Below are positions 35,754 to 48,150 of a stretch of 64,000 nucleotides of DNA, one piece after another. The notes below the pieces were generated by a model. It did not search any database. It was not told the DNA's origin and was given only the letters and a program-made list of their open reading frames with translations. Origin of the DNA: Hygrocybe punicea. Its lineage: Eukaryota > Basidiomycota > Agaricomycetes > Agaricales > Hygrophoraceae. Each line of letters starts with the position of its first letter. Position 1 is the first letter of the stretch. The position numbers and the translations under genes are program-made. The stretch lies in contig OY744466.1 in assembly GCA_963556145.1 (NCBI GenBank), positions 5,875,820-5,939,819 on the forward strand, read 5' to 3'.

Positions 35754-36171
35754 TTATTGTTGTTGTTCCGCTAAGTGACTTGGTATGACCAATTTTTCTT
35801 TTTCGGCAAGATGATACACATGGCCATCGCACGATGAACACTCACCCTTAGTTCTAAGCGTACAGTTGAGTGACCCTGCCATCAGTCTTCTTATCTTCAT
35901 CCCTGCGATGTGCCCACATACCACATTTTTTCCTTCAGCCGTCACTGCACGATGGATGCGCTATGTTGAGCTGAAGGAACAAATTTGATGCTGCCTGTTG
36001 TAACAACAGCACCTTTTGTGCATTGTTGCACGGCATAAATAAAATGGTGATAACGCATACGGAATGGCGCAAACCCGGCGGCTCCAATGTGGCGCACGTG
36101 AGGTTTTTCTTATAATTGTTTTCATGGCCGTCGTCTCCGATAACGTTCTTTTTTATACCAGAACCTTTCAC
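35754..36171 (-). CDS. Unrecognised minus-strand gene fragment
   Basis: Pieces GSGIKKNVIGDDGHENNYKK, NLTCATLEPPGLRHS (36171-35935) and VVCGHIAGMKIRRLMAGSLN, CSSCDGHVYHLAEKEK (35945-35754) look like exons of one small protein with a Cys/His-rich part (CTLRTKGECSSCDGHVYH). A zinc-binding role is possible but not shown. There is no clear start. Confidence 0.35.
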
Positions 36172-36311
36172 GACTGAATAGTACTGAATTAGCGAAACCG
36201 GTGTGTTATCACGGGTACCTTTTTTGTCGCCAAGCTGAACATCCTTTACCTAAAGCTCGTGATGCATATAAACGTGAAAGTCCCACAAGAAGGACTCCTC
36301 CCAGCGATACC

Positions 36312-37291
36312 ATGGCATTCAATGATGACCAAGCATACTTTGTAGCCTTCGCCATGGAGGCTATGTTGTGGGGTTAGCACTCTCGCTCCCGCTCCTGTCC
36401 TTCGTTTTGACTTCAATCAATATCGTTTTAAGGTTTTATCTTGCAGATGGTGAAGCACTTTGCAATTGGTGACAAAGACCACATGCTTGTTGGCGCTGAT
36501 ATGTTGAATTTCATTATTGACTGGCTTGGCCAATCAATACTGGTAAGATACATCATATATTTTTTGGTGTCTGCAGTATTCATGGCCGCTTGTCGATATA
36601 TCGCTGTTGGTTTGTCTGGAATAACCGCTTTAGCATCATTTTACTCCCTCTCCTTTTGTCATTCACTTCATTGTGTATGTCGCCCATCATAATTGAGGTC
36701 GTCACGTCATTGCTCAATCTTCCCTTAGTGTGTGCTATCTCCGCCCTTGTTCTAATCCTTAAATCCCCCAACATCACACCCACCGCCGGCACTAGCGATG
36801 ACCAAACTATGACGAATTTATTCCATCTTGCCACTGGAATACCCATTGGTACCAATATTCTGCTGACGGGTTTGATCACCGGTCGCATCTGGTACATCTC
36901 TCGGCAAACATCCGACTACTTCCATTCGGGTGGGATTCACGACCCTATTGTGGTGATCTTGGAATCCGGAGCATTGGTCACCGCCACTCAGCTCATTCTT
37001 TCTGTCTTGGTCTTGATTGGTCAATCTGCACAAAATATTTTGCTCTCCACGGCTGCACAAGTTTATGTTCGTGCACTTTCTCCTTGCAAACTCATTCATG
37101 ACCATTGAGCTTGACAGGGTATTTCGCCAACCATCATCCTTCTCCGTGTTGGATTGGGAACATCTATCGATACCACTGTGACCACAATGAAATTCACTGA
37201 ACCTGGAAAGCAAAATGGTACTGTCGATGCCTCGCTGGATCCATCTGCATCTATTGCTTTCTCAGTGAACCATTTTCAGACAGGAGTCTAA
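36312..37291 (+). CDS. Seven-helix membrane protein of an Agaricomycete family
   Basis: An integral membrane protein of unknown function, of a family with many paralogues in Agaricomycetes. The start MAFNDDQAYFVAFAMEAMLW (36312) is followed by an intron. A middle exon covers about 36430-36542. The long exon from 36577 has LSIYRCWFVWNN, then hydrophobic helices (FSIILLPLLLSFTSLCM, LVCAISALVLIL, LATGIPIGTNILLTGLI), the GRIWYISR motif and ILESGALVTATQLILSVLVL. The last exon after an intron at 37068-37119 gives GISPTIILLRVGLGTS and ends TGV-stop. Exon 2 to exon 3 does not join in frame with the obvious sites, so the model there is uncertain or the gene is damaged. Confidence 0.7.
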
Positions 37292-37789
37292 TACAATAAT
37301 TAAATATTGTAAATAGTTGAGTTTTTCTTCCACTTTTCGTGCTCAACCATAGTGCCCAGCGATGAGAACTTCTGCGTGGATTGTAAGCCAAGAACAGGAA
37401 TCTTTCACCGGCCAAATGACCGTCCACGCAACAGGTAGTGGACCTGTGCGCGCGACAAGTCAAGTGTACATGTCGCCTTTGGTACCAACTCGCTAACTCT
37501 GAGCACGGCCTGCTGGTGTGAACCAGCTTTGGTGGTGAGGTCGAGGATGGCCTTGCCCCTTTGGCGTTTATCTCTATATGCGGGGAGTCTCGATACCAAC
37601 ACGCGAATACGCTCGTCTTGCCAAAGCATATTTACAGTTCGGCGAGATGGGCGCGGGCGCGGGCGAGGAGGGAACGCAGGAAACGTCGTTTGTCCATCAG
37701 TTGGCCCCCACGCGTACACCCGCATCGTGCTGCGGCTCCGTGCACAGGCAGAAGCCAAACACAAGCGATGCGTACGGCTTTGCCACCTG

Positions 37790-38430
37790 ATGCCGCAGGC
37801 CGACCGCCGTCGGCAGCTGGGCGGGCACCAAATGGTATGAGCAATGGTAAATCGTCGTCGCCGCCGCCGTCGTGGAACAATAGCGTGACGCATGCGCATG
37901 GGTCAAACCGTGCTCCATCGCCGGCGCAGTCGTTGTATTCGCAGGGGGATTCGACGATGTGGAATCTGGGGTCGCTGGGGCGTCCCCCCCAGTTGGTGGC
38001 GGTGGTGGTGGCGGTGGTGGTGGTGGTGGAGAAGGCATGAGCGGTGGCGGCGGCGTAGGCAGTTGCCGGTCACCGTTGTTTATATATGGAAGTGAACGAG
38101 AATGAGTTCTTGACGCTAAAGCATAGTACTTACTTGCTAATCACTAATACCAGGTTTACCAACGGGTGAAAAACTGAAGTTAGCAGAGCTCATGAGGATG
38201 GCCAATGAAGATGACGCCTACAAAAATCTCTCCCCCGAAGACAGAAACGCCTGAAAGATGAAGTTTTGAAGTATCGCGACCTGAAAAGAAGTGGTGCCCA
38301 ACCCTCGAATCGTGCCGCCACACAGGATATCCGCTTCACAGTTGAAAACATCACTTCTCCAATTGTACAAAACCGTCCGGGTTCTTTCTTCGACATACCT
38401 TCGTGGGCATACATATTGCTCGAAACTACA
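37790..38430 (+). pseudogene. Repeat-associated 'SNRAA' coil gene, frameshifted
   Basis: An upstream exon encodes a low-complexity segment (FDDVESGVAGASPPVGGG and a poly-Gly run, 37940-38070). After an intron ending at 38154 follows LPTGEKLKLAELMRMANEDD, then AYKNLSPEDRN. The frame then shifts by one base near 38250 and goes on RLKDEVLKYRDLKRSGAQ, PSNRAATQDIRFTVENI. This arrangement is typical of an Agaricomycete dispersed family of unknown role that I associate with repeats. The frameshift suggests a pseudogene. Confidence 0.5.
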
Positions 38431-38759
38431 ACGTAATGTACCCATCATTAATGAATCATTCCTTGTCCGCTCGAGGAGTTAGTTAGGTTAAATCGACCAC
38501 TTACACTACGTGCAGCGACATCGTTGCTATCTTCCTTGCGGCCAATGTCCCACTGTTGGCGTTATTGTAGTCGTCGCCCTCGTTACAGTCGCTACCGCCG
38601 CCATTGGTGTTCGTCATTTAGAACTGCGAGGGTATCGTTGATTTAATTAAGGAAGGGAGAAGGTGGTCTTTTAGATATCATGTAGATCGAGAAAAAAAAC
38701 TCACTTCATCTAGTGGGAGTAACACTGCACGCTACGCAACTTCCTCTTGTCATGCCTGC

Positions 38760-39240
38760 CCCTTTCCGCCGACCACACTGCAGCCAATCATGTAATCCTC
38801 CTTGTTACCGATGCCGTCTCGTCTGCCGGTGCCTACGATCAGAATACTGCTGTTGGACATCATAAGAGCGGAACAACAGGTTATCAGTTGAGAATGGGTA
38901 GCCACATTGGAAAACATACTTGAAGCTGCACGTTGTTCAAGTCTTGTCAATCCGTTGTGCTTGGCACACCGGGGAGGCGTACAAGGCGGAGTCGGACCAT
39001 CCGCCAATGTTAATGATACGACCGGCTTTGTCGGGGAGAACGAATCTCGCGCAACAGAAAATTTCGTCCTGCACAATAATAAAGCAAGTGATCAGCACCG
39101 CTGAAGGGGAGATTGTGTCCGCCCCTCCAAACATTTTGCCATGGGCCTGCGCCGACTAGGCTGGGGTACAGCTCGTAAGCACCTGTGGTGTTGCTAGGAT
39201 CGTATTTTTGTCCATGAAGGAAAGCTTGTTGCATATCGCC
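38760..39240 (-). pseudogene. Galactose/glyoxal oxidase-like beta-propeller remnant
   Basis: Minus-strand pieces resemble copper-radical-oxidase-like (AA5-type) proteins: LHGQKYDPSNTTG, then DEIFCCARFVLPDKAGRIIN with INIGGWSDSALY, and NSSILIVGTG. They lie in different frames with short intron-like gaps. I see no complete reading frame and no catalytic Cys-Tyr pair. The assignment rests on the VLPDKAGR..NIGGWS and NGSILVVGG-like strings. Confidence 0.5.
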
Positions 39241-39838
39241 ACAGTGGAGAGAAGGTTAACGGAACGAAAAACTGGGAAACAAAGGTGAAATTAAATTAAA
39301 AGAATGGGAGAAATAATGAGAGAAACACACGTCTGTGTCGGGGGCTCCCTTTACGAGTTCAGTGGTTTCTAGCACGTCGGTGAGTGTCGATATGTCGGGG
39401 GTGTGCTCGCGTAGCCTAGGATGGAGGTATGGGGGGTGAAAAGGGATTAAAGAAGAGGAGACAGCACTGACGGGGAAGGAGAGAAGTAAAGAGTGAGGGG
39501 ATCAGTAAAAGGGAATAGGGATGGATGAGAAGTCCGAGGCGGAATGCTCAGTGTGTCAGTTGAGACAAACCGGACACGATCGTGGAGCGAGGGAGAAGGG
39601 AGACTCAATTGTCTCAACTCGGTCCCATACGCACTCTGTCGTCTTCGTCGTTCCCGTCGTCCTGATCTGTCGTTGTCGTTGCCATTCCCATCGTCTCCGC
39701 CATTTCCATCGTCGTCCCCCGCGGCTTTCGTCGTCCTAACCGTCAACAGAACGGCCTTACCACCTTCGCTTACGTGTCAGCTGGGTGGATAGGCGAGAGG
39801 GAACGACGTGGTCGTCGTCGCTTGGGGGTGATGCTGTG

Positions 39839-41204
39839 ATGTTTGCGTCACAAAGTCGTCACGGGCGTGTCTTGTTTGGAAAGAGTAAGGCTACGGTTAT
39901 TATAAGCAAAGTCACCAAGGCCGGACAGAGCTTCGACAACCTTACCATTATGTCCAATCTGCCTCCCGCCAATAGCCCTGAAGCTTCTCAGTTGGGGCCC
40001 AACGAACTCAGTGCATACAGAGTTTGCCTCACCTTCCAACACCAAGCCACTGCAAAAGCTCTCATTCACGCACGAATTCTCGGCTACTTGATTCTCCATG
40101 CTCCCACTGAGAATGCGCGTCATGAGGTCGTCAAGACTATCCATTCCTGCAATAACGACTTTTTCCTCTTGTCTAAACTTGGCCAGTCTTTTATTGATTA
40201 CTACATTCGCCCATGTACGTTCTCCTTCGGTGTTGCGAAATATCTTGGAGATAACTCGGACTCAGTCAAGAAGTTTAAAGGGCGGACGCCAATCCCCTCA
40301 GACCATCCGAGTCGTCCCTCGTTCGACAAAGACAAGAAGTATCTTCAGGAAACGATTCGAGAGGCTCCTAAGAGTCACGTAGAAGCGAAGGACCAGGTGA
40401 GTAGATCGTGTTTCATTTGCATTGGCACGAATTTATTAGATTCCATGTTCGAATGCAGGCTCTGGAAAGAGATGGGTTTCGATGCGTAGTTACTGGAAAG
40501 TATGACCTTGCAGCGTCCATAAGTATCAGTGAACAGCAGGTTATTGCTGCGGGGGGTGCCGTGAACACGGAGTGTGCTCACATTGTACCGGACTCTACAT
40601 ATTTCAACGTATCTAATACATCCACGAGCTCGTCCGTGAAGGTAAATTGTTATATGTGCTTTCAGTTCTACCACGGATCTAATCCTTACCCAGAAAGAGT
40701 ATTCAGCATCCGTGTTGGCGGTTTTGAAGCGCTTCGGTTATGATGTCGAAAGCCTAAATGGTCCCAAAGTGCATTCTCTCTTTAATGTCATGACGATGGA
40801 ACGCAATGTACACGACTGGTTTGATCGACTAGATATGTGGTTTGAGGGGACGGTGAGTGTTGTGCTTGTAACTCGTGTATGTCCTAATGGACCGCTCCGA
40901 AACGTAGAAAGTCGAAAATTGTTACAACGTAAAGACAACTACCAATAGGTTGCAAGCACCTAGCCAGGTCACACTCACCTCGTCAGATCCTACAAAATAT
41001 TCCGACCTCCCCTCTCCGAAGCTTCTGGCCTTGCATGCGGCTTGTGCCAAGGTCGCACACCTCTCAGGTGCAGGCGAACATATTGACTCGCTTGATCGTG
41101 ATATGGATCATTTGGGCGTATTAGCATTCGATGGAAGTTCATCTGCCGTCCTAAATCATGCCCTTTTGAATAAGGTGACCCATTCTATCGGAGTGATGGG
41201 GTGA
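39839..41204 (+). CDS. HNH nuclease-domain protein (HNH_2 type)
   Basis: Proposed exons: 39839-40214, 40266-40396, 40459-40641, 40694-40852 and 40908-41204, all joining in frame. The start may instead be Met 39950. The N-terminal helical part (RVCLTFQHQATAKALIHARI, LGYLILHAP) and the RPFKKFKGRTPIPSDHPSRP linker lead to the HNH region: ALERDGFRCVVTGKYD, NTECAHIVPDSTYFN and LFNVMTMERNVHDWFDRLDM. AHI and the later ERNVHDWFD fit the family's histidine and asparagine positions. The C-terminal end is LSGAGEHIDSLDRDMDHLGV, then LNHALLNKV. Function is unknown; Agaricomycetes have many such genes. Its last 58 bases are repeated at 49686-49743. Confidence 0.8.
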
Positions 41205-41534
41205 AAGGCATACATCCGGAGAAATGCGGGAGTCCCTTTTGTCTGTCAGGCATGTACACCGCCGTTTGGCTCACAGCGTCTCTGGGACCTAAAAAAGGCA
41301 GCGCTAGAAATAGATGAAATTTATTTCTGATCCCACTGCAAACCCAATCTAAATTTGGCAGTGGATGAAAATGACATTGTATTGTGATGGTCACCACAGA
41401 TCGACTTCTTTACTTACATAATTTTGATCAAATTTAAGCATGGCCCAGCACCAAATCTTGGGCTGGACTGATCACTGACACCTCAATGTCAGGTCAACAT
41501 CAATTCCATGTATATTTGATGTCACGGTGGAGTG

Positions 41535-41690
41535 GTACCAAGGTACCACTCCAGGGGCTCACGCAGGACTCGAGGGGAAGTCGACTGGATAGGAAGGATG
41601 GACTGACTACTACATCTGGAAGGCTACTGACTAGGTCAAACCATGGGAACCTGATCACATGACTGACCAGGCACAACTATTATAACGGAA
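41535..41690 (+). repeat. Interspersed repeat of the CAGGCACAACTA family
   Basis: It begins at a palindrome GGAGTGGTACC-AA-GGTACCACTCC and runs through GTCGACTGGATAGGAAGG and GGTCAAACCATGGGAACC to CAGGCACAACTATTATA. The same copy is at 50069-50224. Confidence 0.65.
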
Positions 41691-41966
41691 GGATTTAGTG
41701 AAAATTGTGGAAGGACTTGGCGAAACAAGGTGATATATTCAAGCTCCGACACAACTCCGAGCCCAATTTTTGAACCTTCGCCATGTTCAACTTATTCTCA
41801 ACCATGTCTCTCCGCCATTCCTCTACACTACCAGGATAAAGAATGGCAAGTACATCCCTTTTATTCCTTTACTCTTCTACACTGATTGACTTCTTTTAAC
41901 ACAGAAGGTGGTGCATGGTGGGCTGGGTGCCGCCAGAGCAGGAGGGAATTTAGTGTAGCTGGCCTG

Positions 41967-42066
41967 TATAATAGTAGGCTTGTTCTAAATGGCTCCCCGG
42001 GGAGCCATCAAAAATTTCCTTATATAGGGGGGGGAAGCCAGGGGCAAATGGCTCCCCATATTATAC
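41967..42066. repeat. About 100-bp MITE-like element
   Basis: The ends TGTATAATAG and TATTATACA are inverted. Inside, ATGGCTCCCCGGGGAGCCAT is a perfect 20-bp palindrome, and a third ATGGCTCCCC precedes the right end. There is no gene. Confidence 0.55.
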
Positions 42067-42309
42067 AATTGCGCTGTGAATCTCAGTATTTTTAATCAAG
42101 ATTAACTTAGATACACAATTCGAGCCTAGCCAATTACGTTGGCTGCGTGATTTGAATAGAACTATATTCAGCTTGACAACTTCCTCTACTAGGCAAAAGC
42201 CTCCTTCTACTGTAGGGATGGCTTCAGGATGTTGAACGACGGTACGTGCCATTGGATGGGTATACTAAAGGGTCAGGCTAGGTGAAAAAAGGGGCTGAAG
42301 GTATAGTGA

Positions 42310-43090
42310 CGTGGCAAAACGAGGGTCCAAACGGCGCTGGTGGACGTTTGAACACGGCAGAGGGGACTTGTTCTGGGGGACAAAGGGGAACAGGAGGCTC
42401 TGGGTGCTGAACGAGGGTTGCGGGGGGGGGTGGGGGGGGGTTGTCCGAAAGCTGTGGCTGGGAATAGTGGAAAATGTGGGCCGCGCAATGGTGACATGAT
42501 GGGGCGTCTGAACACAGCAGCAGGGGCTCATTTGGGGAGACGAGGGGGAATGGGGGCTCAGGTGGAACACGGGAGCATGGGGTCGAATAGAGGTGCTTAG
42601 GTCGGGGATGGCGAATGCTGTGGGGCTGGGAATAGTGAAAAATGTGGGCCGCGCAATGGCGACATGATGGGGCATCTGAACACAGCGGCAGGGGCTTGGG
42701 TGGAATGCGGGAGCATGGGATTGAATAGAGGTGCTTGGGTCAAACGCTGTGGGGCTGGGAATAGTGAAAAATGTGGGCCACACAATGGTGACATGATGGG
42801 GCATCTGAACACAGCGGCAGGGGCTCGTTTGGGGAGACAAGGGGGAACGGGGGCTTGGGTGGAATGCGGGAGCATGGGATCGAATAGAGGTGCTTGGGTT
42901 GAATGCTGTGGGGCTGGGAATAGTGAAAAATGTGGGCCGCGCAATGGTGACATGATGGGGCATTTGATCACAGCGGCGGGTGATCGTTTGGGGAGACGAA
43001 GGGGAACGGGGGCTCTGGAGAGTGGAACATGGGAGCGTGGAGTCGAATAGAGGTGCGTGGGGTCAGGGATGGTGAAATACGGGGGTTGCA
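42310..43090. repeat. About 160-bp G-rich minisatellite
   Basis: Four to five units of 128-167 bp share GGGAATAGTGAAAAATGTGG, GGTGACATGATGGGGC, CTGAACACAGC and GGGGAGACGAGGGGGAA. Open frames on both strands through it are repeat artefacts. It lies downstream of the transposase gene and may be part of that element's end. Confidence 0.8.
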
Positions 43091-43724
43091 CTATGGTGAT
43101 ATGGCATGTCGCACTGGAGCTCTATAAACAACATAGAGGGGCTTCGTTTAGGACGACAAAGGGGAACAGAGGGACCTGAAGTGGTGAACGAGGGTCTGCA
43201 AGGTTGATCGCAGGTGTGTGAGGTCGGGGATGGTCTAGGTGGGGCTGCAAGGTGGTGATGCGGCAAGTTCATGGGTGTTCCACAAGGAGGCAGGGACAAT
43301 TTGTTTGGCGCCATGAGCGAGAATGGAGGTTGAACGGTGTTGTGGGGGGTCGACTGAATGAGCTTGAGGCCGGGAATGAGGAAAAATGGGTGGACTTCAA
43401 GCATGCAAGTGATGTAATCTGAGATGCGAGTTGTCGATGCGTCAACCACAAACTGCGAATGCGAAACAAGGACATACATACCTTTGAGTAAATTTTGATC
43501 ATGTCGCGAAGATGACACGTGAGGACACCAGCGAGATGAAAGAGATTGCGAGCGCAGGGTAAGGCACTCCAAGGAATTTTCCAAGACACCTCAGGCTTTC
43601 GCACGAGTCAAAGTATGGGCAAGTTGAATTGCCCACTTTATTGTACACTACTTGATGACTTTGTTATACAGGAGAACTCGTCGTTCATCATTTGTTGTAC
43701 ATTAAAACCTCAGCCATGGCACAA

Positions 43725-46700
43725 CTATTTGTTCCTGGAACACGTAGTGGCATAATGCCCACATTCACCACACTTTCCACATTTACGATGACTGGGGCCA
43801 TCGCCATCGTCATTATTAAACTTCACCCGTTTGCCCAGCCATTCTCCTTCAATCGCCGAGGCGAGTCTCTTCTTGCGAGGGCGACCTTTGGTGCGAATAG
43901 GTCGAGGAGGTAGGATGGTGGGGCCTGCATCTGCGTCGCGCTGCGCACTGTCCATTACAAGTCAGTCATACACAAACACGAATGCAACCATAAAGCTTAC
44001 ATCATTGCATCAATATCAGTATTCAGGCTCTTCAGCTCGGCCTCGGTGTGAACATGTCGAAGAACATCTTGAAACTTCGTGATGGCTTGGTGATGGATAA
44101 CTTTTGCTGGTAAGGTTTGAGTGGTGGGTGGAGGCGAAGAGCATCTTTGAAATGGAGATAGATGAAAAGGGATCAGTGGAGTTGTTGGTGGGTCGTTCTC
44201 TGATTTGTTGCATCCAATTCTCACAACATCAGTTGTTGCGATGTCAAGATTTGGTTCTGTGAGCCACCTATTCGGTTGCTAAGCACTGTTGCACAATGAG
44301 AAACAAATGGCATACCTTTGATTGAAGAGACCTAAATGGAATTGCGCTGGCGATTTCAGCATTCGGAGTACAGCATAGAAGTGCCGACAGGGTATCCCTA
44401 AATTGGTACCCATCATACAGTCGCAAACGGGATGACCAGTATCAAGTAGAGCCAGATAATGAGCAGCATGTGTCACGTAGTGTTTGATCTCGAAAAATGT
44501 CATACAGGTCCTACCACCACTCACAACAAACTGGAGGAGGTATTGTGCTGAAATGCGGATTGTATCTTCAGAAAAGTTGTCAAGGAGACTCTGAAGGTGA
44601 AATTGAGTTAGCTACCATCCCTGGAAATGGAGCAAAATTTGAGAACCTCTGATGCCGTGATGGCTTTATCTGCTTCATCAACAGGAATGGCGCTACGCTG
44701 TATTTCACGAGAAGCCAAAATGTCAGCCTATGAAGAAGTCAGTTTGGAAAGTGCGCTTGAGGGATTAGGTCCTCACCCAGTTGTGTGATCCTTGCGGAAG
44801 GCGGACAGACTCTGCAGTGTAGAATACCGAGGATTCCATCTGCTCGTATGATTTTTGTACAGCATATGGAACACAGTGAGAGCGAAGAAGTTGAAGGGGT
44901 TCAGCGAAAAGAATATCAGTTTGAGTTGGGTGCCGTAAACGTGCCGTCTGAGGAATGCATCTCAGCCTGTGCTACAAATTAATTGGAAGAGTGTACTTGC
45001 CTGTCGAATATGAAGGGCTTCAAGATCATGCTGGGCTTGGGAATGCTGAATTAAGTTCATCGAGAGGTCATACGCAGACGTCTTCGAGTCACCTAACAAC
45101 TTATTGACACGGTTCTCCCCTTCTACATGGCCAGACGTGCGGATGCCACAAGTATAGCATGTCGCAACAAAAGTCCATGCCCAGCGTTTACGATCTGGCC
45201 AAAGCTCACCCTCAAGGTAAGGTTGCGCAGCTGGAAATTTGGTGAGGAGTTCAGCCCAGGCTTCTTCGAGGGCTGCAGGAGAAATGGAATAATAGACACT
45301 CCAGAATGCTTCCCGGAAGGATTGCATCAAGGGTCCAAGGATTGGCGCCAACTTCTTGACAACATTACCATCAAGGTGGTTGAGGCAACGACCATGAAAT
45401 GAGATCTCTGATTCGGGTTGTCTAGAAACCGCCAAGTCGAGTCCAGTGTCTGCGTCTGAAAAGAAAACACACTCCAAACATGTCGGAAGTACTGCAAATA
45501 GGCAGTCCAATGCCCATTGATGCTCATTTGCCGTCTCACTAGTATGGAGTGAATAGGCAATATTGCAAGACGCGAAGAACTGGTCAATGACCACAAAAAC
45601 ATTTAAAGGGGGTCCATACTGGTTTTGAAGCATAGCAATGTCATTAATGATGACATCGTTGAATTGTTGAGCGATGGAAACTTGGCCCAGAGACATCCAA
45701 AATAAGCGCTGGAACTGGCGAGTGGTTTTGTCGACTTGAACATGAAAGATCCATTGGTGATCAGCATTCTTTAACTCGGTAAGCTTCTCCACAAGTGCAA
45801 CAAAATCCCCACCCAAGTTTTGCATAGAATGGCGTGCCTCTTGCCATGCATCGTCAAGGAGATTTGATACTTGGCGCAGCGTGAGTGGGTGGTCAGGGAA
45901 TTGAGCCGACAATAAAGTATGAATTTCACCCCTCCCCAAGGTTTTGATGGGTGCAAGGTCATGAACTAAGTCCTTCTGATGCTGAGATGATGGGTTGAAT
46001 TCAGGGAGATGATCGTCATGAACGGCAGGATGGTTGTGGACGAGGTTGAGGGATGAGAAATAATAAGTGCTTCCTGGTGAAATCCGGACATTCACGCGAC
46101 TAAGGCATGAACACCGCTTAGTTTTACCACGACGAAAATCGGCGGGGTCGATGTCCCTGACATGCTTGACAATGTGCTGCGAGGAGCTGGAGCATCGAAG
46201 TCGAAGACGCTTTACTCTGCCTGCAGAATTGTAAGCAAATTACCAAAAAAAATGAGACATGATTCCTACCCTCTTTATTATGCTCGCTTTCACCTTTCTT
46301 CCATTCATATCCCCGACGGCGTTCATATTCATACACGAAATGAACGGCTTCCTCCAACGTGTTGAAAATCATGTCTACTTGTGGGCGCTGTGGGTTCAGT
46401 GGGGCATTTGCAGACTTCTTTGGTGAACCACTTAGCGCTCGTGGTACCGTTGGACCAAATTTAGCTGTGTGAGGAGTAGGTGTACCGTCTGCAGCATCTG
46501 ATTCAGAGTCGGTTTCTGGATCAGTGATGTCGCGATCAAAGGCAGAATCAGCAATAGCCACGGCAGGCTGCATGTGACGTGCACTTGGTGCAAGGTTGTT
46601 GGTGCCTTCATCTGTCAGATCCGCATGGGGGAGGCCAATGGAGGACTGAAGCTAAAATAAATTTCAGCCACTTTGTCTCGTCAATAAATGATAGCTTACT

Positions 46701-47506
46701 TTAGCTAACGAGTGAATCGCTGTCAAGTGATGGAGCAGAAGTTCTCGTAACCAATTATGACGAAATGTCAACGCCATTTCAAGGGACCAAGGCATCACGT
46801 TTGGGTCAGCAAAAGCTTGAATGATGCTCAATGAAATTATCCCACACGACCCGCTGCCAGGTCCTTGGTACGGAACAGGGAGGGCTTTCTCCGTCCATTT
46901 CCCTTGAGTGTCTGTGACGTCCCCTAGAAACCATCGCAATTTATTCAACATTGCTTCATCTGGGGCCCACTCCAAGGAATTGCCTTGCTGAATGAGCCAC
47001 TTCTTCATCAGAATGACACACGGTGCCCAGTGCGAATTTTCTTTGTTAAACATGAAGGCGATAATGTCAGGTGGGTCAGTGAGAAGGGACTCTCAGAGAT
47101 CCTTTAGGACTTTGGAAAGACAACCTGCACGGTATGCGTTTGTGAGCTGGACATGAAAAATAGACGGAAGGATTCGGATGAGAGGAGAATCGGCGCGTGA
47201 ATTGATTTCCATCATGATTTGATAAGCACGTGTGTCCAGAACGTGCTCACCAATCCAGTTCTCATCGAGCAGCTCGTATAAATTCACAAAGGCAGGGACA
47301 TCCAAGTCGCTCGGAAACCCATGAAGTTGAGCCATACCTGGGCACTCAAGAAAAGCTTGGAAGTCATCAGATCCCAGTAAGTTGTGAGTGTGAACAGCAT
47401 CAACCACAGAGTTTAGTTTGATCATACGCTGATGAAATAACAGTGCATTCGACCATTTCTGTGCGTCGCGGAAGAGCCCTTTCAGCATATCTTTTCCATG
47501 ATACAT
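43725..47506 (-). pseudogene. Ulp1-protease/Mutator-like transposase fusion
   Basis: One minus-strand reading runs from M 47506 to the stop at 43725. Part 1 is a C48 (Ulp1/SUMO-protease) domain: NWIGEHVLDTRAYQIMMEIN, then NKENSHWAPCV (His), and YQGPGSGSCGIISL (Gln, Cys). A TGA near 47093 interrupts it (KVLKDL-stop-ESLLTDPPDII). A 48-nt intron (46699-46652) joins it in phase 0 to a linker (LQSSIGLPHADLTDEG). Part 2 is MULE: a FAR1/WRKY-GCM1-type finger (RLRCSSSSQHIVKH ... VHNHPA), the MULE transposase core (FWMSLGQVSIAQQFNDVI, NVFVVIDQFFASCNIAYSL, CVFFSDADTGLDLAV), a SWIM finger (VCDCMMGTNLGIPCRHF), an AT-hook-like RTKGRPRKKR and a CCHC knuckle (CGKCGECGHYATTC). The frame also shifts near 44990. 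The stop and shift suggest it is not active. Confidence 0.8.
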
Positions 47507-47619
47507 GGGTCAGCCGAGATGGACAATTCCCACTCCAAGTGGGCTGGTTTATCTCGGCCGACCAATATCTTTCTCCAGAGCAGATGGCTTGGCCGAGGGT
47601 TCCATGTTCGGAGAAGCAT

Positions 47620-48150
47620 GGGTTGGCCGAAGCAGAGGGATATATTGGCTGGCCATGGAACATGGATTGGCCGACTGCGCTGGGTATCTTGGCTGGCCAT
47701 GAAAGGTGGATTGGCCGATGGGTCTGGGTATTTCAGCTGGCCATGAAAGGTGGATTGGCCGACGGGTCTGGGTATTTCAGCTGGCCATGGAACATGGATT
47801 GGCCGACCTGGCTGGGTATTTCGGCTGGCCATGGAACATGGATTGGCCGACCTGGCTGGGTATTTCAGCTGGCCATGGAACGTGGATTGGCCGACGGGTC
47901 TGGGTATTTCAGCTGGCCATGGAACATGGATTGGCCAACCTGGCTGGGTATCTTGGCTGGCCATGGAACATGGATTGGCCGACCTGGCTGGGTATCTTGG
48001 CTGGCCATGGAACATGGATTGGCCGACCTGGCTGGGTATTTCGGCTGGCCATGGAACATGGATTGGCCGACTTCCCTGTGTATCTCGGCTAGCCATGAAA
48101 GGTGGATTGGCTAACGGGTCTGGGAATCTTGGCTGGCCATGGAACAGTGT
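47620..48150. repeat. 44-bp minisatellite, 11 units
   Basis: GGATTGGCCGAC recurs every 44 bp from 47664 to 48104, in units containing GGCTGGCCATGGAACATGG and CTGGGTATTTCGGCT. Because 44 is not a multiple of three and the unit has no stops in most frames, it gives long open frames on both strands. It lies directly upstream of the Ulp1-MULE start and may be a subterminal repeat of that element. Confidence 0.9.

Noticed and set aside
42265..43091. Proline/histidine-rich minus-strand open frames
   Set aside because: They run through the G-rich 160-bp minisatellite and change frame between the two nearly identical copies because of single-base indels.
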